Source: a virus
IMG/VR virus record: IMGVR_UViG_3300042905_001408
Location: 1 to 29,000 of that record
Reading direction: 5' to 3' (one strand)
DNA: 29,000 bases
The stretch's first letter is position 1. Each line of letters starts with the position of its first letter. Shown piece by piece: positions 20,720 through 26,428 of the stretch. Made by a program: the position numbers and the translations under genes. The notes beneath the pieces are model-generated. The model did not search any database. It was not told the DNA's origin and saw nothing but the letters and a program-made list of their open reading frames with translations.

Positions 20720-20804
20720 GTATCGGTGGCAGAGTGGTTGAATGCAACGGATTGCAAATCCGTACCGTATAGGCGCGTCGGTTCGAATCCGACCCGATAC
20801 TCCA
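20720..20804 (+). tRNA. tRNA-Cys (GCA) with extended variable region
   Basis: Perfect acceptor GTATCGG/CCGATAC, anticodon arm ACGGA-TTGCAAA-TCCGT (GCA), U73 typical of cysteine, T arm GTCGGTTCGAATCCGAC, encoded CCA. The variable region is about 13 bases instead of the usual 4-5, giving 85 nt in all. Confidence 0.9.
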
Positions 20805-20809
20805 TTAAT

Positions 20810-20899
20810 GGAAGCGTGGTAGAGCGGTTGAATACACTGGTCTTGAAAACCAGCGAACATGAAAGTGTTCCGTGAGTTCGAATCTCACCGCTTCCGCCA
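20810..20899 (+). tRNA. tRNA-Ser (TGA)
   Basis: Class II tRNA with long variable arm (GAACATGAAAGTGTTC). Acceptor GGAAGCG/CGCTTCC, anticodon arm CTGGT-CTTGAAA-ACCAG (TGA), T arm GTGAGTTCGAATCTCAC, encoded GCCA. Confidence 0.94.
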
Positions 20900-20914
20900 A
20901 CAAAGGAGTCTAAT

Positions 20915-21493
20915 ATGCCCAGCGTGTTTTTAGTAAGTGATACTCACTTCGGTCACGCCGGAGTGTGTAGATTTTTGCGTGATGATGGAACCAAACTGCG
21001 TCCCTGGGATGACCCCAATGAAATGGACGAAGAAATGGTCAAGCGTTGGAACGAAAGAGTAAAGCCTAACGATAAAGTTTATCATTTAGGTGATGTAGTA
21101 ATTAATCGTAAAGCACTGAACATCCTTCGTAGATTGAACGGGGATAAGGTGCTTATCAAAGGTAACCACGATATTTTTAAGTTGGAAGATTATACTGACC
21201 ACTTTAGAGATATTCGTGGCTATCATGTTATGAACGGTATGATTTTAAGTCATATCCCTGTCCATGAAGAAAGTTTGGGCCGTTTTGGTGTAAACATTCA
21301 CGGACATCTTCATGCAAACCGCGTTGTCAAAATCAAGCACAAGGGTGCTACACCTGAAGTTGATCACAGATATCATTGTGTTTGTGTGGAACAAACTGAT
21401 TTTGCACCTATCTTATTTGAGGATGTGTTAAAGCGAATCAAAGAAGAAGGTGGCGAAGTTGGCTTTAAAAATGGTAATGGTGTTGTTATGTAA
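20915..21493 (+). CDS. calcineurin-like metallophosphoesterase
   Basis: A 192-aa dinuclear metal phosphoesterase. All signature motifs are present in order: DTHFGH (residues 9-14), GDVV (near 59), KGNHD (near 86), SHIPVHEE (near 112) and the C-terminal HGHLH (near 129). It would hydrolyse phosphomono- or diesters; similar small phage and bacterial enzymes act on nucleotides or RNA/DNA ends, but the substrate is not visible. AAAGGAG precedes ATG 20915, and the gene directly precedes the structured-RNA and Ro60-like locus, which makes a role in RNA end repair or decay tempting. Confidence 0.92.
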   Translation: MPSVFLVSDTHFGHAGVCRFLRDDGTKLRPWDDPNEMDEEMVKRWNERVKPNDKVYHLGDVVINRKALNILRRLNGDKVLIKGNHDIFKLEDYTDHFRDIRGYHVMNGMILSHIPVHEESLGRFGVNIHGHLHANRVVKIKHKGATPEVDHRYHCVCVEQTDFAPILFEDVLKRIKEEGGEVGFKNGNGVVM

Positions 21494-21496
21494 CTT

Positions 21497-21505
21497 TACC
21501 CAAAA
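21497..21505 (+). promoter_or_regulatory. TACCCAAAA motif upstream of promoter
   Basis: Third copy of TACCCAAAA, four bases after the phosphoesterase stop and four bases before the -35 box at 21510. Confidence 0.4.
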
Positions 21506-21509
21506 TTAC

Positions 21510-21538
21510 TTGTCAACAAGTGACTTTGGTGACATAAT
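21510..21538 (+). promoter_or_regulatory. sigma70-like promoter for RNA/Ro60 locus
   Basis: TTGTCA (21510-21515), 17 bases, CATAAT (21533-21538). The predicted start near 21545 is about 18 bases before the first structured element. Confidence 0.6.
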
Positions 21539-21562
21539 AACATCATTGAGTTAGAGATTATA

Positions 21563-21716
21563 AGGATCGGTACAGCAACATTTACTTTATAGTGAATGGT
21601 CTGGGCATAGTATGGTACATGCTGGAGGGACAACCCGTTGAAGGTGTGTATTGAAATACTCCGGACGAACTCAGAGTGATGGCCTGAGTATAATAAAAGC
21701 AGTCAACAACGATCCT
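21563..21716 (+). ncRNA. ACAGCAA-element RNA A, upstream of Ro60-like gene
   Basis: Closing stem AGGATCG (21563-21569) pairs with CGATCCT (21710-21716). After two bases comes ACAGCAA (21572-21578), then at once an 8-bp hairpin (CATTTACT/AGTGAATG, 21579-21598). Further hairpins include GCAT...ATGC, GTAT/ATAC and CTCAG...CTGAG. The 154-nt element has no convincing open frame. ACAG can alternatively pair with CTGT at the 3' end of the stem. Confidence 0.55.
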
Positions 21717-21727
21717 GTTATTTTGTT

Positions 21728-21920
21728 AGGATGATGACAGCAATCTAAAACAATACTGCCTTGTTTTAGGGAAACCTAAACAGCCTGTTGGGGTTAGCCA
21801 ACTTTGTGTCTAGTCAAGATACTAGGATCGGTCATGTACGATACATGATAGGCTTGTGGTACAAACTCCCTTAGTGGTAGGGGGCAAGCAGAAATATAAA
21901 ATACCCGTATCGGTCATCCT
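21728..21920 (+). ncRNA. ACAGCAA-element RNA B, tandem second copy
   Basis: Closing stem AGGATGA (21728-21734) pairs with TCATCCT (21914-21920). Two bases, ACAGCAA (21737-21743), then a 9-bp hairpin CTAAAACAA/TTGTTTTAG. Inside are further perfect hairpins: CTAGT/ACTAG, TCATGTA/TACATGA and GCTTG...CAAGC around CTCCCT...AGGGGG. It begins 11 bases behind element A. Confidence 0.55.
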
Positions 21921-21931
21921 GTTAGAATTAG

Positions 21932-21987
21932 TGAATGCTAACAGCAACTTTTTATTCAAACTTGAAAATTGAAATAAAACGCATTCA
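21932..21987 (+). ncRNA. ACAGCAA-element D in the leader of the Ro60-like gene
   Basis: TGAATGC (21932-21938) pairs with GCATTCA (21981-21987). Two bases, ACAGCAA (21941-21947), then a U-rich run, a TTCAA/TTGAA hairpin and an A-rich run. The ribosome binding site GAAAGGA follows directly, so the element could also act as a translational control site. Confidence 0.5.
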
Positions 21988-22001
21988 GAAAGGAAAATGA
22001 A

Positions 22002-23417
22002 ATGAACGCATTTGTAAACGCAGTAGCGAACCAAGAAGCCCGTACCCAAAATGGTATGAAGGCTCGTAAGTCTAGTGCTAACGCACTGGTTGATCTGTTC
22101 TATAACATCGGTGCAAGCCGTGGTAAGAACATTGTACCTGCTTTTACCTCTGCCTATGTCCAAGATAAGGACTTGGCATTGCGTATCGCATTGTGGGCCC
22201 GCGATGCCCGTAGTGGAGCAGGCGAACGTCAATTGTTCCGTGATATCTTGACTCATTTGGAAAAGACTGATCCCGATGCGGCAGTCCGTCTGTTGAACAA
22301 GGTACCTGAACTTGGTCGTTTTGATGACTTGTTTGTTTTCAAGTCAAAGGACATGAAGGCTAAGGCTTACACTCTGTTGGGTGATAACCTTCGTGTTAAG
22401 AATGGTCTTGCGGCTAAGTGGACTCCTCGTAAGGGCCCTGTTGCCCGCGAAATCCGTGAGTTCTTCGGCATGAGTCCTAAGAACTACCGTAAGACTTTGG
22501 TCTCTATGACCAATGTCGTTGAATCACAAATGTGTGCCAACGACTGGGACAACATCAACTTCAGCCATGTTCCCTCACAGGCTGCACGAATCTACAAGAA
22601 GGCGTTCAACCGTCATTCTGTTAAGTTCGCAGAGTATGTACAGAAGTTGGTTAGTGGAGATAAGACTGTCAAGGTTAACGCCGGCGCGATCTATCCTCAT
22701 GATGTCCTGAAGGGTGTGATCAATGCATATGGTCGTGCGTCTTATGACAAGACCGAGTTGGATCACATTGTTGCGCAATGGGATGCATTGCCTAACTATG
22801 TTGGTGATGCTAACATCATGCCGCTTGTTGACGTTAGTGGTTCTATGACTTGCCCTGCAGGTAAGAACACTAACGTTCGTTGCTTGGATGTTTCAGTCTC
22901 ATTGGGATTGTACTTGGCTGATAAGAACAAGGGTGCGTTCCACGGAACCTTCTTGACTTTCAGCGAAAAGCCTGAATTGATGACCCTAAAGGGTAACATC
23001 GTTCAAAAGGCTGATCAAATGATCAAGTCAACTTGGGGCATGAGTACCAATCTACATGCGGCTTTTGACAAGATCCTTAGCACCGCAGTTAAGAATTCTG
23101 TTCCTAACAGCGATATGCCAAAGATGTTGTTGATCCTTAGCGATATGCAGTTCAACCAATGCGTCCGTCATGATGACTCAGCAATGGAAATGATTGAACG
23201 CAAGTATCGTGACGCAGGCTACGAAATGCCAGCAGTGGTTTTTTGGAACTTGAACAGTAGCGACAACGTTCCTGTCAAGTCAGACAAGAGTGGTGCGGCA
23301 CTTGTGTCAGGGTTCAGCCCAAGCATCATGACTAGTCTGTTGTCAGCAGACCCGCTGGAATTCACTCCAGAAGGTATGATGATGAAGACCATCATGGCAG
23401 ATCGTTACGATTGCTAA
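22002..23417 (+). CDS. Ro60-like TROVE/vWA RNA-binding protein (DUF2828 type)
   Basis: A 471-aa protein with the Ro60 plan: an N-terminal alpha-helical repeat region (about 20-250) followed by a von Willebrand A domain (about 270-470). The MIDAS metal site is complete: D277-VSGS281, T349 in MSTNLH and D381 in LSDMQ. The helical part has features I associate with DUF2828: ARSGAGERQLFRDIL, ELGRFDDLFVF, NYRKTL and then VPSQAARIYKKAF, RHSVKFAEYV, AGAIYPHDV. Ro60 is a ring that binds misfolded RNA ends and Y RNAs and, in bacteria, works with nucleases in RNA decay. The about 500 bases ahead of it hold structured RNA elements, and a strong terminator follows. Its base composition is more GC-rich and its codon use more biased than neighbours, suggesting high expression. 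Binding of the neighbouring RNAs is inference. Confidence 0.87.
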   Translation: MNAFVNAVANQEARTQNGMKARKSSANALVDLFYNIGASRGKNIVPAFTSAYVQDKDLALRIALWARDARSGAGERQLFRDILTHLEKTDPDAAVRLLNKVPELGRFDDLFVFKSKDMKAKAYTLLGDNLRVKNGLAAKWTPRKGPVAREIREFFGMSPKNYRKTLVSMTNVVESQMCANDWDNINFSHVPSQAARIYKKAFNRHSVKFAEYVQKLVSGDKTVKVNAGAIYPHDVLKGVINAYGRASYDKTELDHIVAQWDALPNYVGDANIMPLVDVSGSMTCPAGKNTNVRCLDVSVSLGLYLADKNKGAFHGTFLTFSEKPELMTLKGNIVQKADQMIKSTWGMSTNLHAAFDKILSTAVKNSVPNSDMPKMLLILSDMQFNQCVRHDDSAMEMIERKYRDAGYEMPAVVFWNLNSSDNVPVKSDKSGAALVSGFSPSIMTSLLSADPLEFTPEGMMMKTIMADRYDC

Positions 23418-23425
23418 TGGACTAT

Positions 23426-23457
23426 AAAGTTATATCGGATTAATCCGATATAACTTT
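23426..23457 (+). terminator. strong terminator after Ro60-like gene
   Basis: AAAGTTATATCGGA (23426-23439) pairs perfectly with TCCGATATAACTTT (23444-23457) around a TTAA loop, ending in T residues. Confidence 0.85.
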
Positions 23458-23477
23458 TCTAGGAGTTATAATTTAAA

Positions 23478-24083
23478 ATGTTTGAAAAATTACAATTAAT
23501 AAATCCTCATCCTAGCACAGAGTCTATATATGTAGGTGATATTCCTGCTGAAATTTTTTCAGAAATACAAACTAAGGTCAGTAAACTTCAAAAAAATTTT
23601 TTTGCAGTGTCTAAACTAACTTCTATGAATAAAAGTTTAGTTGGTCAAATAGAAAACTCGGTAAGAATGACTCCTCTACCTAGTTTAGAATCTTTCTTAA
23701 AAAACTTCTTTAAAGAAAATATATCAACTAAAGACATTGAAATTCATAGTAATTGGGTAAACTTTCAAAAGAAAACAGAATACAATCCCAATCATACTCA
23801 TACCGGTGACTGGGCATATGTGATATGGGTTAAAATACCCTTTTCATTTAATGAAGAGGACATAGCACCCAATTCTATTCATTCAAGCACGAAAACTAAT
23901 GGAAGATTTGAATTATCCTACATAAATGAAAATCTAGAAGTTACTTCAAAAAAGCTTGAAGTTGATTCAAAATTTGAAGGAAAATTTATTTTATTCAGAT
24001 CCAATACACGGCATTGTGTATATCCATTCTATACCTCAGATGACTATAGAATTTCTATGGCAGGAAATATTATATTTGTATAA
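23478..24083 (+). CDS. 2OG-Fe(II) oxygenase-like phage protein
   Basis: A 201-aa protein of the 2-oxoglutarate/iron oxygenase type found in many T4-like phages. The metal-binding stretch is NWVNFQKKTEYNPNHTHTGD (about 92-111) with closely spaced His and Asp. The distal part LFRSNTRHCVYPF...DDYRISMAGN gives the third His and the Arg that binds 2-oxoglutarate. The first 90 residues are a variable substrate region. The substrate is unknown; such enzymes hydroxylate proteins or small molecules. AGGAG precedes ATG 23478. The stop lies inside a TATAAATA box for the next unit. Confidence 0.8.
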   Translation: MFEKLQLINPHPSTESIYVGDIPAEIFSEIQTKVSKLQKNFFAVSKLTSMNKSLVGQIENSVRMTPLPSLESFLKNFFKENISTKDIEIHSNWVNFQKKTEYNPNHTHTGDWAYVIWVKIPFSFNEEDIAPNSIHSSTKTNGRFELSYINENLEVTSKKLEVDSKFEGKFILFRSNTRHCVYPFYTSDDYRISMAGNIIFV

Positions 24084-24086
24084 ATA
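24079..24086 (+). promoter_or_regulatory. T4-like late promoter box
   Basis: TATAAATA overlapping the oxygenase stop. No gene follows for more than 360 bases, only structured RNA, so its product may be non-coding. Confidence 0.5.
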
Positions 24087-24089
24087 AAA

Positions 24090-24366
24090 TTGCAACTAGG
24101 TAAGTGTATAACGACACTTTAAACAAGATTGTGGACGCACATGATTCGGCCTAGTTCAACGATCACTCGGCTTACACTTTGCCGTAATCAAAAGTGGGTA
24201 GGCAGTTACCATATCTGCCGGGTACGCACGAACTTGACCTTAAGGCCCGCGATGTATGGGCGACTTAAAAATATCGTGGGGCAGAACTTGACTGTCCATA
24301 TGGAGACAAGTAGGACGGAACCTTACACCCATGTCGGGGCTTGGTAGTGCGAGTAGCCGACATTCT
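24090..24366 (+). ncRNA. candidate late structured RNA, about 270 nt
   Basis: No believable gene lies between the oxygenase and tRNA-Lys. AACTAGG (24094-24100) pairs with CCTAGTT (24150-24156) around an AAGTGT/ACACTT hairpin. Then follow CGGC...GCCG, GGCAG...CTGCC, TTAAGGCCC...GGGC and ACTTG...CAAGT with TCCATATGGA at its tip. The last hairpin, TGTCGG (24332-24337) with CCGACA (24357-24362), is followed by TTCTTCTT and could end the transcript. A 72-codon open frame here lacks a start site and has an unlikely composition. Confidence 0.45.
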
Positions 24367-24368
24367 TC

Positions 24369-24397
24369 TTGACAATAATTCCTACTTAGTATATAAT
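24369..24397 (+). promoter_or_regulatory. perfect consensus promoter for tRNA-Lys unit
   Basis: TTGACA (24369-24374), exactly 17 bases, TATAAT (24392-24397): full sigma70 consensus. Expected start near 24404, followed by boxA at 24424. Confidence 0.85.
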
Positions 24398-24423
24398 AAG
24401 TGCATACGCTGAGAAATCGGCAA

Positions 24424-24435
24424 TGCTCTTTAACA
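24424..24435 (+). promoter_or_regulatory. boxA antitermination site
   Basis: TGCTCTTTAACA, identical to the boxA in E. coli rRNA operons, about 20 bases after the predicted start and 18 bases before tRNA-Lys. Confidence 0.65.
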
Positions 24436-24452
24436 GTTTATTGGTTTTATTT

Positions 24453-24529
24453 GGGACGTTAGCTCAGTTGGTAGCAGCACTCGGCTTTTAACCGATAGGT
24501 CATTGGTTCGAACCCAATACGTCCTACCA
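24453..24529 (+). tRNA. tRNA-Lys (TTT)
   Basis: Acceptor GGGACGT/ACGTCCT with one end mismatch, anticodon loop CTTTTAA (TTT), T arm TTGGTTCGAACCCAA, encoded ACCA. The 3' CCA is also part of the stem of the RNA that follows. Confidence 0.93.
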
Positions 24530-24638
24530 TATTAAAACACATTCAAGGCAAAGTACAAGCCTGGCAGAAGGTGCAGCCTTGCCCCGTATGGAGCAATGGT
24601 GGACGGTGCTACTCCGTCGAGTGTGTTTTAATATGGTA
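24525..24638 (+). ncRNA. structured RNA with long terminal stem, second copy
   Basis: TACCATATTAAAACACA (24525-24541) pairs with TGTGTTTTAATATGGTA (24622-24638). The left arm starts in the CCA of tRNA-Lys, and tRNA-Glu follows five bases after the right arm. Inside are CAAGGC/GCCTTG around CTGGCAGAAGGT, and GACGG-TGCTACT-CCGTC, a 5-bp stem with a 7-base loop like a tRNA T arm. Relative of 19846-19970. Confidence 0.6.
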
Positions 24639-24643
24639 TCTTT

Positions 24644-24719
24644 GCTCGGTTCGTCTATCGGTTTAGGACGCTAGCCTTTCACGCTGGAAAGACGGGTTCG
24701 ATTCCCGTACCGAGTACCA
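24644..24719 (+). tRNA. tRNA-Glu (TTC)
   Basis: Acceptor GCTCGGT/ACCGAGT with a wobble at the first pair, anticodon loop CTTTCAC (TTC), T arm ACGGGTTCGATTCCCGT, encoded ACCA. Confidence 0.93.
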
Positions 24720-24733
24720 GTATTAAATACAGT

Positions 24734-24928
24734 ATGATTGTTGAAACCGTTAAAACTTATACTCATTGGGCCCGTGATAATATTGTTACCAAACAATATG
24801 TCACCGAAGTGGACAATAGCAATAAAAGAGTTTTAACAGTTATTGAAAATTCTTACATGCCCTACAGTATCAGAGGTGAGTTGCAAAAAGAAGATACTAA
24901 AGGTAAACATATTGATGTAAAAGTTTAA
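24734..24928 (+). CDS. small hypothetical protein, 64 aa
   Basis: A 64-aa beta-looking peptide (ETVKTYTHWARDNIV, TKQYVTEVDNSNKRVLTV) with a charged tail. There is no good ribosome binding site, so expression is uncertain. It lies between tRNA-Glu and tRNA-Tyr. Confidence 0.55.
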   Translation: MIVETVKTYTHWARDNIVTKQYVTEVDNSNKRVLTVIENSYMPYSIRGELQKEDTKGKHIDVKV

Positions 24929-24931
24929 AAC

Positions 24932-25016
24932 GGAGATGAAGCATCAATGGTGATGCAGTGGACTGTAAATCCGCCGCCTTATGGCACGACTGGTTCGATC
25001 CCAGTAATCTCCACCA
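24932..25016 (+). tRNA. tRNA-Tyr (GTA)
   Basis: Class II tRNA with long variable arm (CGCCGCCTTATGGCACG region). Anticodon loop CTGTAAA (GTA), T arm ACTGGTTCGATCCCAGT, encoded ACCA. One mismatch at the seventh acceptor pair. A queuosine-type anticodon. Confidence 0.92.
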
Positions 25017-25023
25017 AGATATT

Positions 25024-25100
25024 GCACCGTTAGATCAGTTGGTTAGATCGCATGCCTGTCACGCATGAGGCCAGGGGTTCAAGTCCCCTACGGTGCGCCA
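25024..25100 (+). tRNA. tRNA-Asp (GTC)
   Basis: Perfect acceptor GCACCGT/ACGGTGC, anticodon arm ATGC-CTGTCAC-GCAT (GTC), T arm AGGGGTTCAAGTCCCCT, encoded GCCA. A queuosine-type anticodon. Confidence 0.95.
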
Positions 25101-25104
25101 AATT

Positions 25105-25181
25105 GGTCGGGTATCTTAAGAGGAAGTAGAGCCTCCCTCATAAGGAGGAATGTGGGATTTCGAGCGTCCCCCTGACCACCA
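25105..25181 (+). tRNA. tRNA with CAT anticodon, second (Met or Ile2)
   Basis: Acceptor GGTCGGG/CCTGACC with one wobble, strong anticodon arm CCTCC-CTCATAA-GGAGG (CAT), T loop TTCGAGC in stem GGGAT/GTCCC, encoded ACCA. The D arm (TATCTTAAGAGGAAGTAGAG) is unusual. Confidence 0.88.
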
Positions 25182-25196
25182 GATAAATAATTTTGT

Positions 25197-25273
25197 GCGG
25201 GTATAGTGTTTAACGGTAGCACGGCAGCCTTCCAAGCTTTAAGAGAGGAGTTCGAATCTCCCTACCCGCTCCA
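25197..25273 (+). tRNA. tRNA-Gly (TCC)
   Basis: Perfect acceptor GCGGGTA/TACCCGC, anticodon loop CTTCCAA (TCC), T arm GGAGTTCGAATCTCC, encoded TCCA. Shares its acceptor with the second glycine tRNA at 26850. Confidence 0.93.
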
Positions 25274-25274
25274 G

Positions 25275-25303
25275 TTGACAATATGTATGAAATCAAATAT
25301 ACT
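25275..25303 (+). promoter_or_regulatory. near-consensus promoter for tRNA-Leu (TAG)
   Basis: TTGACA (25275-25280), 17 bases, TATACT (25298-25303). Directly behind tRNA-Gly. Expected start near 25310, at the boxA. Confidence 0.78.
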
Positions 25304-25310
25304 TCATACT

Positions 25311-25320
25311 TGTTCTTTAA
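25311..25320 (+). promoter_or_regulatory. boxA-like antitermination site
   Basis: TGTTCTTTAA, identical to the site at 19191, followed in both places by AGTTTTTTGCCC and a tRNA-Leu. Confidence 0.5.
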
Positions 25321-25335
25321 GATAAATAGTTTTTT

Positions 25336-25420
25336 GCCCTGGTGGTGTAATTGGTAGCCACGCTGGTCTTAGAAGCCAGTGCTTAATCGCGTGTCGGTTC
25401 GAGTCCGACCTAGGGCACCA
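25336..25420 (+). tRNA. tRNA-Leu (TAG)
   Basis: Class II tRNA. Acceptor GCCCTGG/CTAGGGC with weak inner pairs, anticodon arm CTGGT-CTTAGAA-GCCAG (TAG), variable arm GCTTAATCGCGT, T arm TCGGTTCGAGTCCGA, encoded ACCA. Intact relative of the fragment at 19219. Confidence 0.93.
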
Positions 25421-25463
25421 CAATTTATTGGGAAATCACTTGCCTAGAGGAATAAATACTTAT

Positions 25464-26018
25464 ATGAAAAGAGTTTATATAAGTGATATGCCCTGGGAAG
25501 AAATACAAAGGCACTACAACGAAGGAATGTCTTTGCGTGATTTACAGAAAAAGTTCAGAATTAGTTTTAAAACTTTTCAAAAAGCAAAAAAATTGAACTT
25601 ATTTGTGCCTAGAGATTTATCATCAGCAATGAAAATAACTTTGATGATTAACCCTAGAAATTACTCACATATAAGAAAGAACAGGTCAGCACTTAAAAAT
25701 TATAGGGCTGATTGTACTTTTAAGTTTAACTTGTCAGATTATCCTGACGAATTCAATTTTGAATTGATTGAAAGCTATGGTTGGTATAAACCCAAAAATA
25801 GGGGCGATAATATCAATGGTGTTAGCAGAGACCATGCAGTAAGTGTAAAATACGGGTTCGACAACAATTTACCTGCTGAACATTTGGCTCACCCTGCTAA
25901 TTGTGTTTTAATGAGACACGGTGATAATGTGTCTAAATATAGCAAGATATCAATGTCTTATGAAGAATTGCTCAAACGCATTGAAGCATGGGACCAGAAA
26001 TATGGGGGATTGGTATAG
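25464..26018 (+). CDS. HNH-type endonuclease with N-terminal helix-turn-helix
   Basis: I start at ATG 25464 (184 aa); a TTG at 25428 is also possible. The N-terminus (WEEIQRHYNEGMSLRDLQKK...FKTFQKAKKLN) looks like a helix-turn-helix. The C-terminal half has the metal-finger nuclease pattern NGVSRDHAVSVKYGFDNN, HPANCVLMRHGDNVSKYSK, with catalytic Asp-His and the Asn/His that follow. I recall this as a free-standing HNH variant in phages. Its last 15 bases are the first 15 of tRNA-Ala, so the enzyme may recognise that tRNA gene or have settled exactly at its 5' end. Confidence 0.78.
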   Translation: MKRVYISDMPWEEIQRHYNEGMSLRDLQKKFRISFKTFQKAKKLNLFVPRDLSSAMKITLMINPRNYSHIRKNRSALKNYRADCTFKFNLSDYPDEFNFELIESYGWYKPKNRGDNINGVSRDHAVSVKYGFDNNLPAEHLAHPANCVLMRHGDNVSKYSKISMSYEELLKRIEAWDQKYGGLV

Positions 26019-26078
26019 TTGGGAACACGATGCCCTTGCAAGGCATAGTCAGCGGTTCGACCCCGCTATCCTCCACCA
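26004..26078 (+). tRNA. tRNA-Ala (TGC)
   Basis: Acceptor GGGGGAT/ATCCTCC with one wobble, anticodon arm ATGCC-CTTGCAA-GGCAT (TGC), T arm GCGGTTCGACCCCGC, encoded ACCA. The acceptor lacks the usual G3-U70 in plain form: the third pair here is G3-T70, as alanine identity requires. The 5' end overlaps the endonuclease gene. Confidence 0.94.
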
Positions 26079-26084
26079 ATCAAT

Positions 26085-26160
26085 TGCGGCCGAGGGAGAC
26101 AGTAACCCGCCAGTCTCATAAGCTGGAGATACCTGGTGCGACTCCAGGGGTTCGCAACCA
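26085..26160 (+). tRNA. tRNA with CAT anticodon, third, unusual T loop
   Basis: Anticodon arm CCAGT-CTCATAA-GCTGG (CAT). T arm CCTGG-TGCGACT-CCAGG has G where the near-universal second T (psi55) should be. The acceptor TGCGGCC/GTTCGCA starts with a T-A pair and has one mismatch; encoded ACCA. Initiator-like or degenerating; the D arm is also odd. Confidence 0.8.
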
Positions 26161-26203
26161 ATTAATATTTTTATTCTATATCTTATAGATAAGTAAGTTT
26201 ACT

Positions 26204-26279
26204 CTCGGATTAGTATAGCCTGGTAGTATCCGTGCTTTGGGAGCATGTGGCGGGGGTTCAAATCCCTCATCCGAGACCA
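26204..26279 (+). tRNA. tRNA-Pro (TGG)
   Basis: Perfect acceptor CTCGGAT/ATCCGAG, anticodon arm CGTGC-TTTGGGA-GCATG (TGG), T arm GGGGGTTCAAATCCCTC, encoded ACCA. Confidence 0.93.
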
Positions 26280-26296
26280 TTTAAATTGAGGAAAAT

Positions 26297-26428
26297 ATGG
26301 CAGCAAAAAGTGAACAAAGAAAGAGTGTTGTAAAGCGTACTAGTCAAGGCGGTAGTAGCCCCAAGACCAGTTCAATGAATAAAACTGAAAAGCGTAGTTT
26401 CAAAAAGAATAGAGGACAAGGCAAATGA
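26297..26428 (+). CDS. small basic phage protein, 43 aa
   Basis: A 43-aa, very basic protein (SEQRKSVVKRTSQGGSSPKT, KRSFKKNRGQGK). I recognise this pattern (QRKSVV.RT...TSSMNK...K.RGQGK) as a small conserved protein of T4-like phages; its role is unknown, and nucleic-acid binding is likely from the charge. GAGG precedes ATG 26297. Overlaps the next gene by four bases (ATGA). Confidence 0.75.
   Translation: MAAKSEQRKSVVKRTSQGGSSPKTSSMNKTEKRSFKKNRGQGK

Noticed and set aside
21563-21990. Group I intron in front of the Ro60-like gene
   Set aside because: Fragments such as GGCCTGAGTATAA and TCAAGATACTAGG recall group I core pieces, but no P7/P3 core can be completed and there is no split gene around it.
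21822-22256. 144-codon open frame on the - strand across the Ro60 leader
   Set aside because: It runs antisense to both the structured RNAs and the start of the Ro60-like gene, whose motifs are clear; no family resemblance.
24129-24347. 72-codon open frame on the + strand
   Set aside because: No ATG or ribosome binding site, composition unlike the neighbours, and the same bases form a series of hairpins between a late-promoter box and a tRNA promoter.
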